64,000 nt of DNA. It comes from Enterobacteriaceae bacterium UBA7338. Its GTDB lineage: Bacteria > Pseudomonadota > Gammaproteobacteria > Enterobacterales > Enterobacteriaceae. The stretch covers positions 25,608 through 89,607 of the forward strand of contig DKPJ01000004.1 in the NCBI GenBank assembly GCA_002480085.1, given 5' to 3'. Position numbers and translations under genes: made by a program. Shown here piece after piece: positions 42,936 through 51,394 of this stretch (position 1 is its first letter; each line of letters begins with the position of its first letter). The notes under the pieces are model-generated. The model was given only the letters and a program-made list of their open reading frames with translations. It was not told the origin of the DNA and did no database searches.

Positions 42936-43990
42936 CGGCGCAGATTGAGATTATCAGCGGGCTGCATGACAAAGCGCCCGCCGCCATTCTGGTGACCACC
43001 CCCTCGCAGCGCATTCTGCTGGACGCCGGTGGCTCGCTGGAGCCGGGCGTCGATGACTGGCCGGTGCCGGATCGGCTGGATGCCGTGCTGCTCAGTCACG
43101 ATCACATCGATCATATTGCCGGGCTGGCTCGGCTACCCGCCTCGGTGCCGATCTACTGTAGCGCCGTGACGGCCCGCGCTGTGCCGACGGGATCGAACGT
43201 TCACCCGATACCGGTGCGCGGTCAGTTCTCCCTCGGCGAATTGACGGTTACTACCGGCAGCAGCGGCCATGCCTGGGGTGGGATCTGGTTCCACCTCGAT
43301 GTGGCGGGGGGGCTGTTCTACAGCGGCGATGTCAGCCTGGAGTCGGCGCTGTTTCATTTCGATCCGCCGCCCCCTGCAGCGATAGCGCTGATGGATGCCT
43401 CGTACGGCCTGTACGATACGCCCCAGCATCAGCAGCTTGAGGCTCTGTGGCGGCATATGCAGCGGCCTGTACTCTGCCCGGTTCCGCCTTCCGGACGGGC
43501 GGTGGAGATGGCGCTACTGCTGGCGCGCCGCGGTATTAACGATGTGGTGATGGATAGCGCCTGCCGGGAGATGCTGATGCTGATGGCAGAACACAACGAC
43601 GGCAGCCTGATCCCCGGCGTGGAGCATGAGCTGCGGCAGCGGGTACGTGACCTGCCATCGTTTACCGCTGACGCGCCGGTCATTCTGGCGGCCGACCCGG
43701 ACGGATTGCATGGCATAGCGGGCGAACTGCGCTGTCGCGCTGACTTCCGACATCGCACCCTGTTTACTGGCCATATGAATCACCGCGCCCGCGAGCAGCA
43801 TCAACGAGGCGAGGTCGATTTCTGCCGCTGGAACGTTCATCCCACGCGTCGCTGCTTACAAAAGCTGGTGGCAATGTTGGGCTGTCGCCAGCTGGTGCCG
43901 CTGTTTACCCCTGTTGATGACGCCGCGCACTGGCAGCAGACGCTGGGCTGCGTCATCCTTACCCAGTCCCGTTTCAGGATAGAAGCATGA
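42932..43990 (+). CDS. Metallo-beta-lactamase-fold hydrolase
   Basis: 352 residues. The zinc motif HDHIDH is at residues 56-61 (HxHxDH), followed by GHAWGG, YSGDVSLES (metal Asp), ILAADPDGL and a late WNVHPTRRCLQKL. The C-terminal half is longer than in small lactonase-type enzymes and its late motifs recall beta-CASP nucleases, so a phosphodiesterase role is possible (inference). No signal peptide is seen, so it acts on imported material in the cytoplasm. It is tightly coupled to the ATPase gene upstream and to the phosphatase remnant downstream by 4-bp overlaps. Confidence 0.75.
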   Translation: MTAQIEIISGLHDKAPAAILVTTPSQRILLDAGGSLEPGVDDWPVPDRLDAVLLSHDHIDHIAGLARLPASVPIYCSAVTARAVPTGSNVHPIPVRGQFSLGELTVTTGSSGHAWGGIWFHLDVAGGLFYSGDVSLESALFHFDPPPPAAIALMDASYGLYDTPQHQQLEALWRHMQRPVLCPVPPSGRAVEMALLLARRGINDVVMDSACREMLMLMAEHNDGSLIPGVEHELRQRVRDLPSFTADAPVILAADPDGLHGIAGELRCRADFRHRTLFTGHMNHRAREQHQRGEVDFCRWNVHPTRRCLQKLVAMLGCRQLVPLFTPVDDAAHWQQTLGCVILTQSRFRIEA

Positions 43991-44180
43991 CGCTGCTACA
44001 TAAGCCTTTTGTCTTTGTTCGCCACGGTGAGACGCCGCTCAACCGCGATCGTCTGATTGGCGGACGTACTGAAGTACCGCTCACGGCGACGGGCGAGCAG
44101 CAGGCCCGCTCTGGATCCTGCCCGGCGCTACCCCTGACGACTGGAAAATTATTCCGCTGGAGAAGATGAATGCTGACTGA
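43987..44180 (+). pseudogene. Histidine phosphatase remnant with internal deletion
   Basis: The frame opens as a normal histidine phosphatase (phosphoglycerate-mutase-like): FVFVRHGETPLNRDRLIGGRTEVPLTATGEQQAR, shown by its RHGE catalytic motif and PLTATGEQQAR. It then continues for only about 20 unrelated residues to a stop at 44169. In the next frame, from about 44110, the sequence reads LWILPGATPDDWKIIPLEKMNAD and stops at 44180, overlapping the following gene, which looks like the original C terminus. The central part, with the second catalytic His, is gone. The shift is not a multiple of three, so the product is inactive. Confidence 0.7.
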
Positions 44181-44625
44181 ACAGTGCGTGATTGTCGATA
44201 TCGACGGTACCCTCGCCGAGTTTGATGCCGAGGCGGTACGCGAGTGGGTATTAGGTCCGGAAAAGCAGTGGCAGCCCTTTTTTGCCCATATGGCGGAGGC
44301 ACTGCCGAGCGTGGCCATCAGCCGTTTGGTGGGGCTGCTCAGCGCCCAGCAGCAGAAGATTGTGATCTGCAGCGGGCGGCCTGCCAGCTTCCAGCGCCAT
44401 ACCCAGGAGTGGCTGGAGCGGCACTGCATCCCTTTTGATGCGCTCTATCTTCGGCCGGACGGGGAGGATACGCTCCCGGATGAGCTGGTGAAAAAGGCGC
44501 TACTGCAGCAGATAAAAGCGGACGGCTACGCCCCCTGGCTGGTGATCGACGATCGTCAGGCGGTGGTAGATTTCTGGCGTGCGGAGGGATTGACCTGCCT
44601 GCAGTGTGCGCCGGGCGATTTTTAA
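44170..44625 (+). CDS. HAD-family phosphatase, polynucleotide-kinase-3'-phosphatase-like
   Basis: 151 residues. The HAD nucleophile motif is VDIDGTLAEF (Asp10, Asp12), motif II CSGRP (around 70), motif III Lys (VKKALL) and motif IV VIDDRQAVVDFWRAEGL, ending CLQCAPGDF. The end resembles the phosphatase domain of T4 polynucleotide kinase (RPxVVxxWR...G-DF pattern). It has no kinase domain. As the last gene of the operon it probably removes a phosphate from the imported compound or its cleavage product. It is convergent with ysgA, 18 bp apart. Confidence 0.75.
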   Translation: MLTEQCVIVDIDGTLAEFDAEAVREWVLGPEKQWQPFFAHMAEALPSVAISRLVGLLSAQQQKIVICSGRPASFQRHTQEWLERHCIPFDALYLRPDGEDTLPDELVKKALLQQIKADGYAPWLVIDDRQAVVDFWRAEGLTCLQCAPGDF

Positions 44626-44643
44626 GCCGCCCGGCATGGGACG

Positions 44644-45456
44644 TTAGCCTCGTTTTTCGCCGTGCTGGGCAAACCATGCCAGCATGCGCTGCCAGCCATC
44701 TTTGGCTGACTCCTCATGATAGCTTGGGCGATAGTCGGCGTTAAAGGCGTGTCCGGCATCGGGATAGACCACGATTTCCGCTTCGGCGTTGGCGGCCCGC
44801 AGGGCATGGCGCATGGTCTCCACGGTATCAAGAGGAATGCTGCCGTCCTGAGCACCATAGAGGCCGAGAACCGGCGCGTTAAGGTCGGTGGCGATATCTA
44901 CCGGATGCTTCGGCGAGTTGAGGGTTTTATCGCCCACCAGCTTGCCGTACCACGCTACCGCCGCCTTCAGCTGTGGATTATGCGCGGCATAAAGCCAGGC
45001 GATACGCCCGCCCCAGCAAAAGCCGGTAAGCAGCAGCCGGTGCGCGTCGCCGCCGTTGCGCGCCGCCCAGTTAGCGACGTGGTCAAGGTCGGCCAGTACC
45101 TGGGCATCCGGCACCTTTGAAACCAGCTCTTTAAACAGCGTGGGAATATCGCTGTAGTCATTGGGATCGCCCTGGCGGAAGTAGAGCTCAGGCGCGATGG
45201 CCAGGTAGCCCTCCTGCGCCAGTCGGCGGCAGATATCACGAATGTGCTCATGCACGCCGAAAATCTCCTGCACCACAATCACCACCGGCAGCGGGCCGTC
45301 GGCAGCCCGTGGCCGGGCGTGCCAGGCGGGCATATTATCTCCTTGGGTGGGAATCGATGTCTCACCGGTCAAAATCGACTCTTCAGAGGTATGAACGGCG
45401 GTGGAAGCGTGAGGTGAAGCTGCAGGTGCAAAGCCGGGCTGTTTTTCTGTTGTCAT
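44644..45456 (-). CDS. ysgA: Dienelactone hydrolase family protein YsgA
   Basis: 270-residue alpha/beta hydrolase (dienelactone hydrolase family), near-identical in length to E. coli YsgA (271). The nucleophile is the Cys of GFCWGGR, the acid is in YGAQDGSIP, and the His in DAGHAFNAD. The physiological substrate is unknown. GGAG precedes the ATG. It is divergent from udp. Confidence 0.94.
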   Translation of the reverse strand: MTTEKQPGFAPAASPHASTAVHTSEESILTGETSIPTQGDNMPAWHARPRAADGPLPVVIVVQEIFGVHEHIRDICRRLAQEGYLAIAPELYFRQGDPNDYSDIPTLFKELVSKVPDAQVLADLDHVANWAARNGGDAHRLLLTGFCWGGRIAWLYAAHNPQLKAAVAWYGKLVGDKTLNSPKHPVDIATDLNAPVLGLYGAQDGSIPLDTVETMRHALRAANAEAEIVVYPDAGHAFNADYRPSYHEESAKDGWQRMLAWFAQHGEKRG

Positions 45457-45566
45457 GGCAATCTCCGTACCCTTTTTTAGCGCATCAGGTAACTATAGCC
45501 AGTACGGCAAAATCATCCTGTGCGGAAGAGTCTATCTTTAAGACGAACGGGGGAAGGAGAGCGCCA

Positions 45567-45588
45567 TAGTGTGATATAAATCACCTTT
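45567..45588 (+). promoter_or_regulatory. CRP site 1 of the udp promoter
   Basis: TGTGA-TATAAA-TCACC, nearly perfect CRP consensus, centred about 131 bp upstream of the udp ATG. In E. coli, udp has tandem CRP sites with CytR bound between them. Confidence 0.85.
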
Positions 45589-45618
45589 TGATGAAAAATT
45601 GATGTAAACAGTTTTCTT

Positions 45619-45640
45619 CAGAGTGATTGATGTCACGAAA
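45619..45640 (+). promoter_or_regulatory. CRP site 2 of the udp promoter
   Basis: AGTGA-TTGATG-TCACG, centred about 52 bp downstream of CRP site 1. The spacing leaves room for CytR, as in the E. coli udp promoter. Confidence 0.8.
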
Positions 45641-45708
45641 AAAAGCGATGGCCTTCTGTAGAGTACCGTTTTACTTCTGTTGATGATCGACCCACAAAGG
45701 AGTCACCC

Positions 45709-46470
45709 ATGTCCAAGTCTGATGTTTTTCACCTCGGCCTTACTAAAAACGATCTGCAGGGGGCGACGCTGGCTATCGTCCCTGGCGATCCGGAGCGAGT
45801 GGAAAAGATCGCCGCGCTGATGGATAAGCCGGTTAAGCTGGCATCGCATCGCGAATTTACCTCCTGGCGCGCTGAAGTCGATGGCAAAGCGGTGATTGTC
45901 TGCTCCACCGGGATCGGCGGCCCATCAACCTCTATTGCCGTTGAAGAGCTGGCGCAGCTGGGCATCCGTACTTTCCTGCGCGTGGGCACCACCGGCGCAA
46001 TCCAGCCGCACATTAACGTTGGCGACGTGCTGGTGACCACCGCTTCCGTGCGTCTCGACGGGGCCAGCCTGCACTTTGCGCCGATGGAGTACCCGGCGGT
46101 AGCTGATTTCACCTGTACCACCGCGCTGGTGGAGGCTGCTAAAGAGGTGGGTGCGACCACCCATATCGGCGTCACCGCCTCGTCTGACACCTTCTACCCA
46201 GGCCAGGAGCGTTACGACACCTTCTCCGGCCGCGTCGTCAGCCGCTATAAAGGCTCTATGGAAGAGTGGCAGTCAATGGGCGTGATGAACTACGAGATGG
46301 AGTCCGCCACGCTGCTGACCATGTGCTCCAGCCAGGGCCTGCGCGCTGGCATGGTAGCGGGCGTGATCGTCAACCGCACCCAGCAAGAGATCCCGAACGC
46401 GGAGACCATGAAGCAGACCGAGAGCCACGCGATTAAAATTGTGGTGGAAGCAGCGCGCCGTCTGGCTTAA
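45709..46470 (+). CDS. udp: Uridine phosphorylase Udp
   Basis: Hexameric NP-I family phosphorylase that splits uridine to uracil and ribose-1-phosphate. It has 253 residues, as in E. coli. Phosphate and nucleoside binding segments visible include VPGDPERVEKIA, STGIGGPSTSIAVEEL and VMNYEMESATL. AAGGAG lies 7 bp upstream of the ATG. Two CRP sites indicate cAMP control, and CytR repression is expected. Confidence 0.97.
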   Translation: MSKSDVFHLGLTKNDLQGATLAIVPGDPERVEKIAALMDKPVKLASHREFTSWRAEVDGKAVIVCSTGIGGPSTSIAVEELAQLGIRTFLRVGTTGAIQPHINVGDVLVTTASVRLDGASLHFAPMEYPAVADFTCTTALVEAAKEVGATTHIGVTASSDTFYPGQERYDTFSGRVVSRYKGSMEEWQSMGVMNYEMESATLLTMCSSQGLRAGMVAGVIVNRTQQEIPNAETMKQTESHAIKIVVEAARRLA

Positions 46471-46480
46471 CGCCTCTCTC

Positions 46481-46512
46481 CGGCAGGTCGATCCTCTCGG
46501 CCTGCCCGTTTT
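46481..46512 (+). terminator. Terminator after udp
   Basis: Stem GGCAGG(TCG)/(CGG)CCTGCC with a 7-base loop, followed by CGTTTT, starting 11 bp after the udp stop. Confidence 0.65.
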
Positions 46513-46604
46513 GCGTAGTACCTCGCAGGAAAATCCTTCCCAACTGGACACCTATCCAGCACACTCTTATTTTGCATCGGTAAGTGGTTTATGCAGGAGG
46601 CAGG

Positions 46605-47981
46605 GTGGATATCTCAATTTTACTCAGCGCGGCGGCGGCGATAGCCGGCTTGCTGATAGGCTGGCTGGCGACAAAATCCCATGCCGATCGCTTACGGGCC
46701 GATCTTAGCGAAGAGCGGCGCGAGCTGGATATCGAACTGAGCGCGGCGCGACAGCGGCTGGTACAAAACCAGCACTGGCGCGACGAGTGCGAGCTGCTGA
46801 ATAACGAGCTGCGCAGCCTGCGCGAGATCAACACTTCGCTGGAGGCCGATCTGCGCGAGGTCACTACCCGGCTGGAGTCCACCCAGCTGCATGCGGAAGA
46901 TAAAATCCGCCAGATGATTAACAGCGAGCAGCGCCTGAGTGAGCAGTTTGAAAACCTGGCTAACCGCATCTTTGAGCAGAGCAACCGCCGGGTCGAGGAG
47001 CAGAACCGACAGAGCCTCCACGGGCTTCTCTCCCCCCTGCGGGAACAGCTGGACGGTTTCCGTCGCCAGGTGCAGGACAGCTTTGGCAAAGAGGCCCAGG
47101 AGCGCCACACCCTTGCCCACGAGATCCGCAACCTGCAGCAGCTTAATGCTCAGATGGCGCAGGAGGCGATCAACCTGACTCGCGCCCTGAAGGGCGATAA
47201 TAAGGCGCAGGGCAACTGGGGTGAGGTGGTGCTGGCCCGCGTGCTGGAGGCGTCCGGCCTGCGTGCGGGCTATGAGTATGAAACCCAGGTCAGCATTGAA
47301 ACCGAAGCCCGCGCCAGAATGCAGCCCGACGTCATCGTCCGGCTGCCGCAGGGCAAAGACGTGGTGATCGACGCCAAAATGACGCTGGTGGCCTATGAGC
47401 GCTACTTCAACGCCGACGATGAGTACACTCGCGAAAGTGCGCTGCAGGAACACATCGCCTCGGTGCGCAGCCATATTCGCCTGCTGGGGCGGAAAGATTA
47501 TCAGCAGCTGCCGGGGCTGCGCTCCCTTGACTACGTGCTGATGTTTATTCCCGTTGAGCCAGCCTTTTTAGTGGCTCTCGACCGACAGCCGGAGCTGATC
47601 ACCGAGGCGTTAAAACACAATATTATGCTGGTCAGCCCAACCACGCTGCTGGTGGCCCTGCGCACCATCGCTAACCTTTGGCGCTACGAGCACCAGAGCC
47701 GCAACGCGCAGCAGATTGCCGAGCGCGCCAGCCGCCTCTACGACAAGATGCGCCTGTTTGTTGACGATATGTCGTCGGTGGGGCAGAGCCTGGAGAAAGC
47801 GCAGGATAACTACCGCCAGGCGATGAAAAAACTCACCTCCGGACGGGGGAATCTGCTCGCCCAGGCCGAGGCGTTTCGCGGGCTGGGGGTTGAGATCAAG
47901 CGGGAGATCAATCCGGATCTCGCCGACCAGGCCGTGGCGCAGGATGAGGAGTTCCGCCTGCGCGCCGGACAGGAGGGTTGA
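46605..47981 (+). CDS. rmuC: DNA recombination protein RmuC
   Basis: 458 residues. An N-terminal membrane helix (ILLSAAAAIAGLLIGWL) is followed by a long coiled coil (about 30-170) and the RmuC (PF02646) nuclease-like domain (QGNWGEVVLARVLEASGL onward, with VVIDAKMTL). It limits recombination between inverted repeats in E. coli. I start at GTG 46605 (VDISILLS), right after AGGAGG; the open frame upstream includes that ribosome-binding site. The C-terminal tail is shorter than in the 475-residue E. coli protein. Confidence 0.94.
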   Translation: MDISILLSAAAAIAGLLIGWLATKSHADRLRADLSEERRELDIELSAARQRLVQNQHWRDECELLNNELRSLREINTSLEADLREVTTRLESTQLHAEDKIRQMINSEQRLSEQFENLANRIFEQSNRRVEEQNRQSLHGLLSPLREQLDGFRRQVQDSFGKEAQERHTLAHEIRNLQQLNAQMAQEAINLTRALKGDNKAQGNWGEVVLARVLEASGLRAGYEYETQVSIETEARARMQPDVIVRLPQGKDVVIDAKMTLVAYERYFNADDEYTRESALQEHIASVRSHIRLLGRKDYQQLPGLRSLDYVLMFIPVEPAFLVALDRQPELITEALKHNIMLVSPTTLLVALRTIANLWRYEHQSRNAQQIAERASRLYDKMRLFVDDMSSVGQSLEKAQDNYRQAMKKLTSGRGNLLAQAEAFRGLGVEIKREINPDLADQAVAQDEEFRLRAGQEG

Positions 47982-48047
47982 AACGTAGGGCAATTGCGCC
48001 CAATCTGTTACACTTCACGAACAATTTCTTGAATAGCAGGCACTGAG

Positions 48048-48803
48048 ATGGCGGAAGATTCACAGGAAACGACGCATTTTGGTTATCAGACTGTCGCCAA
48101 AACGCAAAAAGCCGACATGGTGGCTCACGTATTTCACTCCGTGGCCGCAAAATATGATGTCATGAACGATCTGATGTCGATGGGCATCCATCGTTTGTGG
48201 AAACGTTTCACAATTGACTGCAGCGGCGTGCGCCGTGGGCAGAAGGTTCTCGACCTCGCTGGCGGTACCGGCGATCTGACGGCGAAATTCTCCCGTCTGG
48301 TGGGCGAAACCGGGCAGGTGGTGTTGGCCGACATCAACGACTCGATGCTGAAAGTCGGGCGCGAAAAGCTGCGCAACCTCGGCGTAGTGGGTAACGTTGA
48401 ATACGTGCAGGCCAACGCCGAAGCGCTGCCGTTCCCGGACAACACCTTTGACTGCATCACCATCGCCTTCGGCCTGCGCAACGTCACCGATAAAGAGAAA
48501 GCGCTGCGCTCCATGTTCCGCGTGCTCAAGCCGGGCGGCCGTCTTTTAGTTCTTGAGTTCTCTAAACCGATTATCGAACCGCTGAGCAAGGCCTATGACG
48601 CCTACTCCTTCCACGTTCTGCCGCGCATCGGCGAGCTGGTGGCGAAGGATGGCGAAAGCTACCGCTACCTGGCGGAGTCCATCCGTATGCATCCCGATCA
48701 GGAGACGCTGAAGGCGATGATGCAGGATGCCGGTTTTGAAAACGCAGAGTATTTCAACCTGACGGCGGGTATCGTCGCGCTGCACCGTGGATATAAGTTC
48801 TGA
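48048..48803 (+). CDS. ubiE: Ubiquinone/menaquinone C-methyltransferase UbiE
   Basis: SAM-dependent C-methyltransferase for both ubiquinone and menaquinone synthesis. 251 residues as in E. coli. The SAM motif VLDLAGGTGDLTAKF (about 67-81) and ADINDSMLKVGR are intact. First gene of ubiEJB, with ubiJ 14 bp downstream; these act in or with the cytosolic Ubi complex. Confidence 0.97.
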   Translation: MAEDSQETTHFGYQTVAKTQKADMVAHVFHSVAAKYDVMNDLMSMGIHRLWKRFTIDCSGVRRGQKVLDLAGGTGDLTAKFSRLVGETGQVVLADINDSMLKVGREKLRNLGVVGNVEYVQANAEALPFPDNTFDCITIAFGLRNVTDKEKALRSMFRVLKPGGRLLVLEFSKPIIEPLSKAYDAYSFHVLPRIGELVAKDGESYRYLAESIRMHPDQETLKAMMQDAGFENAEYFNLTAGIVALHRGYKF

Positions 48804-48816
48804 CAGGAGTGAGTGA

Positions 48817-49422
48817 ATGCCCTTTACGCCTTTAGTGAGCGCTGGAATCGAAGGTGTTCTCAATACATTTTTATATCGTGAAAGGGCATTAAAACCCGCC
48901 CGCCAGCGCCTCCAGGGTAAGGTACTGCGTATTGTCCTCAACGAGTTCTCTACGCCGCTGATTCTGGCCTTTAGCGAACGCCAGGTTGACGTGCTAAGCG
49001 CTTGGGAGGGCGAGGCGGACTGCACCGTTATTACCCAGGCACGCCTGTTACCGAAGCTGCGCGATCGCCAGCAGCTGACTACGCTTATACGCAGCGGCGA
49101 GCTGGAAGTGCAGGGTGATATTCAGGTTGTTCAAAACCTTAGCGCGCTTTTCGATCTCGCAGAGTTCGATTTTGCTGAGCTACTTGCCCCTTACACCGGT
49201 GATATCGCCGCCGAAGGCATCGCTAAAGTTCTGCGCGGTGGTGCGAAACGCTTTCGACATGGCCTGCAGCGTCAGCAGCAGTACGTGGCCGAAGCCTTAA
49301 CGGAGGAGTGGCGTCTGGCACCCGGCGGACTGGAAGTCGCCTGGTTTGCCGAAGAGGCCGCCGCCGTCGCGCGATCGGTTGATGCGTTAACTAAACGGCT
49401 GGAAAAACTGGAGGGCAAATGA
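48817..49422 (+). CDS. ubiJ: Ubiquinone biosynthesis accessory factor UbiJ
   Basis: 201-residue protein with an SCP2 lipid-binding domain (about 15-115) and a C-terminal coiled-coil part (AEEAAAVARSVDALTKRLEKLEG). With UbiK it delivers polyprenyl substrates to the soluble Ubi complex. Length equals E. coli UbiJ (formerly YigP). In E. coli the 3' part of this gene also encodes the small RNA EsrE; I cannot confirm that here. The stop overlaps the ubiB start by 4 bp. Confidence 0.95.
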   Translation: MPFTPLVSAGIEGVLNTFLYRERALKPARQRLQGKVLRIVLNEFSTPLILAFSERQVDVLSAWEGEADCTVITQARLLPKLRDRQQLTTLIRSGELEVQGDIQVVQNLSALFDLAEFDFAELLAPYTGDIAAEGIAKVLRGGAKRFRHGLQRQQQYVAEALTEEWRLAPGGLEVAWFAEEAAAVARSVDALTKRLEKLEGK

Positions 49423-51065
49423 CGCCAGGTGAAATTCGCCGCCTGTACTTCATCATCCAAACTTTTTTAAGTTACGGGCTTGATGAGCTTATCCCACGAA
49501 TGCGTCTTACCCTGCCGCTTCGGCTCTGGCGTCGCACGCTGTTCTGGATGCCAAACCGTCACAAAGATAAAGAGTTAGGTCATCGTCTGCGGCTGGCGCT
49601 GCAGGAGCTGGGACCGGTGTGGATCAAGTTCGGGCAGATGCTCTCTACCCGTCGCGATCTCTTTCCGCCCGTGATTGCCGATCAGCTGGCGATGCTGCAG
49701 GATCGCGTAGCGCCTTTTGACGGCACGCTGGCGAAGCGCCAGATCGAAAAAGCGATGGGGGATATCCCCGTTGAGACGTGGTTTGATGATTTTGATATCA
49801 CGCCGCTGGCTTCGGCCTCTATCGCCCAGGTCCACACTGCCCGCCTGAAAGAGAACGGCAAAGAGGTGGTTATCAAGGTGATCCGACCGGATATTTTACC
49901 GGTGATCAAAGCCGATATGCGGCTTATCTATCGCCTTGCGCGCTGGGTTCCACGCCTGCTGCCGGACGGGCGTCGTCTGCGTCCGCTTGAGGTGGTAAAA
50001 GAGTATGAAAAGACGCTGATCGACGAGCTGGATCTGCTGCGCGAAGCGGCCAACGCCATCCAGCTGCGGCGTAATTTTGACAACAGCAAGATGCTCTACG
50101 TGCCGGAAGTTTACTCCGACTACTGCAGCCAAAATATGCTTGTCATGGAACGCATCTATGGTATTCCAGTGAACGACGTTGCGGCGCTAGAGAGGAACAA
50201 TACCGATTTGAAGCTTTTGGCCGAGCGTGGCGTGCAGGTGTTCTTTACTCAGGTGTTCCGTGACAGCTTTTTCCACGGGGATATGCACCCTGGCAATATT
50301 TTTGTCAGCTATGAGCACCCCGAGGATCCGCAGTATATCGGTATCGACTGCGGTATTGTCGGCTCGCTGAATAAAGAGGATAAGCGCTACCTGGCAGAGA
50401 ACTTTATTGCGTTCTTCAACCGTGACTACCGTCGGGTTGCCGAGCTACACGTTGATTCCGGCTGGGTACCGCCGGATACCAACGTTGAGGAGTTCGAGTT
50501 CGCCATCCGTACGGTCTGCGAACCGATTTTCGAGAAGCCGCTGGCGGAGATCTCCTTCGGTCACGTGCTGCTGAACCTGTTTAATACGGCGCGGCGGTTC
50601 AATATGGAAGTGCAGCCGCAGCTGGTGCTGCTGCAAAAAACGCTGCTTTATATTGAGGGTGTAGGGCGTCAGCTCTATCCGCAGCTCGATTTGTGGAAAA
50701 CGGCGAAACCTTTCCTCGAAACGTGGATCAAAGATCAGGTAGGCTTCCCGGCGCTGGTCCGTTCCCTGAAAGAGAAGGGACCGCTGTGGATTGAAAAAAT
50801 GCCCGAGCTTCCCGAGCTGATCTACAACAACCTACGCCAGCATAAGCAGCTGCAGCATAACGTGGATCTGATCACCCGTGAAATACGTGTTAACCACGTA
50901 CGCCAGGGTCAGTCCCGCTATCTGTTCGGCATAGGGGCAACGTTGATCCTGAGCGGGACGCTCTTTTTGATCAATCGTCCGGAGTGGCAAACGGCGTCCG
51001 CATGGCTGATTGCCGGTGGACTGGTCGCCTGGCTGATTGGCTGGCGAAAAACCCGCGTGCTGTAG
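49419..51065 (+). CDS. ubiB: Atypical kinase/ATPase UbiB
   Basis: 548 residues of the ABC1/ADCK family (E. coli 546), required for ubiquinone synthesis. The family KxGQ motif is visible as KFGQMLSTRRDLFP (about 70-83), with HGDMHPGNIFV as catalytic loop, IDCGIVG as metal Asp motif, and two C-terminal membrane helices (about 500-545). It overlaps ubiJ by 4 bp and precedes tatA by 71 bp. Confidence 0.96.
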   Translation: MTPGEIRRLYFIIQTFLSYGLDELIPRMRLTLPLRLWRRTLFWMPNRHKDKELGHRLRLALQELGPVWIKFGQMLSTRRDLFPPVIADQLAMLQDRVAPFDGTLAKRQIEKAMGDIPVETWFDDFDITPLASASIAQVHTARLKENGKEVVIKVIRPDILPVIKADMRLIYRLARWVPRLLPDGRRLRPLEVVKEYEKTLIDELDLLREAANAIQLRRNFDNSKMLYVPEVYSDYCSQNMLVMERIYGIPVNDVAALERNNTDLKLLAERGVQVFFTQVFRDSFFHGDMHPGNIFVSYEHPEDPQYIGIDCGIVGSLNKEDKRYLAENFIAFFNRDYRRVAELHVDSGWVPPDTNVEEFEFAIRTVCEPIFEKPLAEISFGHVLLNLFNTARRFNMEVQPQLVLLQKTLLYIEGVGRQLYPQLDLWKTAKPFLETWIKDQVGFPALVRSLKEKGPLWIEKMPELPELIYNNLRQHKQLQHNVDLITREIRVNHVRQGQSRYLFGIGATLILSGTLFLINRPEWQTASAWLIAGGLVAWLIGWRKTRVL

Positions 51066-51136
51066 CCGCACGCTTTATGGGCCGGGTATCCTGTACGCGG
51101 CCCGTTAATTTCAGCATCTCTCCTTGAGGATTATGT

Positions 51137-51391
51137 ATGGGTGGTATCAGTATTTGGCAGTTACTCATTATTGCCGTCATCGTTGTGCTGCTGTTTGGAA
51201 CAAAAAAGCTAGGATCTATCGGTTCCGATCTGGGCGCGTCGATCAAAGGCTTTAAAAAAGCCATGGGCGATGAGGATAAGCATGAGAAGAAACCGGCGGA
51301 GGACGCTGATTTCTCTACAAAAACCCTTGCTGAGAAGCAAGATGATGTGAAAACAGACGAAGAAAAGCGTCGCGATAAAGAGCAGGTGTAA
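51137..51391 (+). CDS. tatA: Tat translocase subunit TatA
   Basis: 84 residues (E. coli 89). One N-terminal membrane helix (ISIWQLLIIAVIVVLLFG), the FGTKKL hinge, an amphipathic helix (LGSIGSDLGASIKGFKKAM) and a charged tail. It oligomerises to form the protein-conducting element of twin-arginine export. First of tatABCD; TTGAGGA lies upstream. Confidence 0.96.
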   Translation: MGGISIWQLLIIAVIVVLLFGTKKLGSIGSDLGASIKGFKKAMGDEDKHEKKPAEDADFSTKTLAEKQDDVKTDEEKRRDKEQV

Positions 51392-51394
51392 TTC

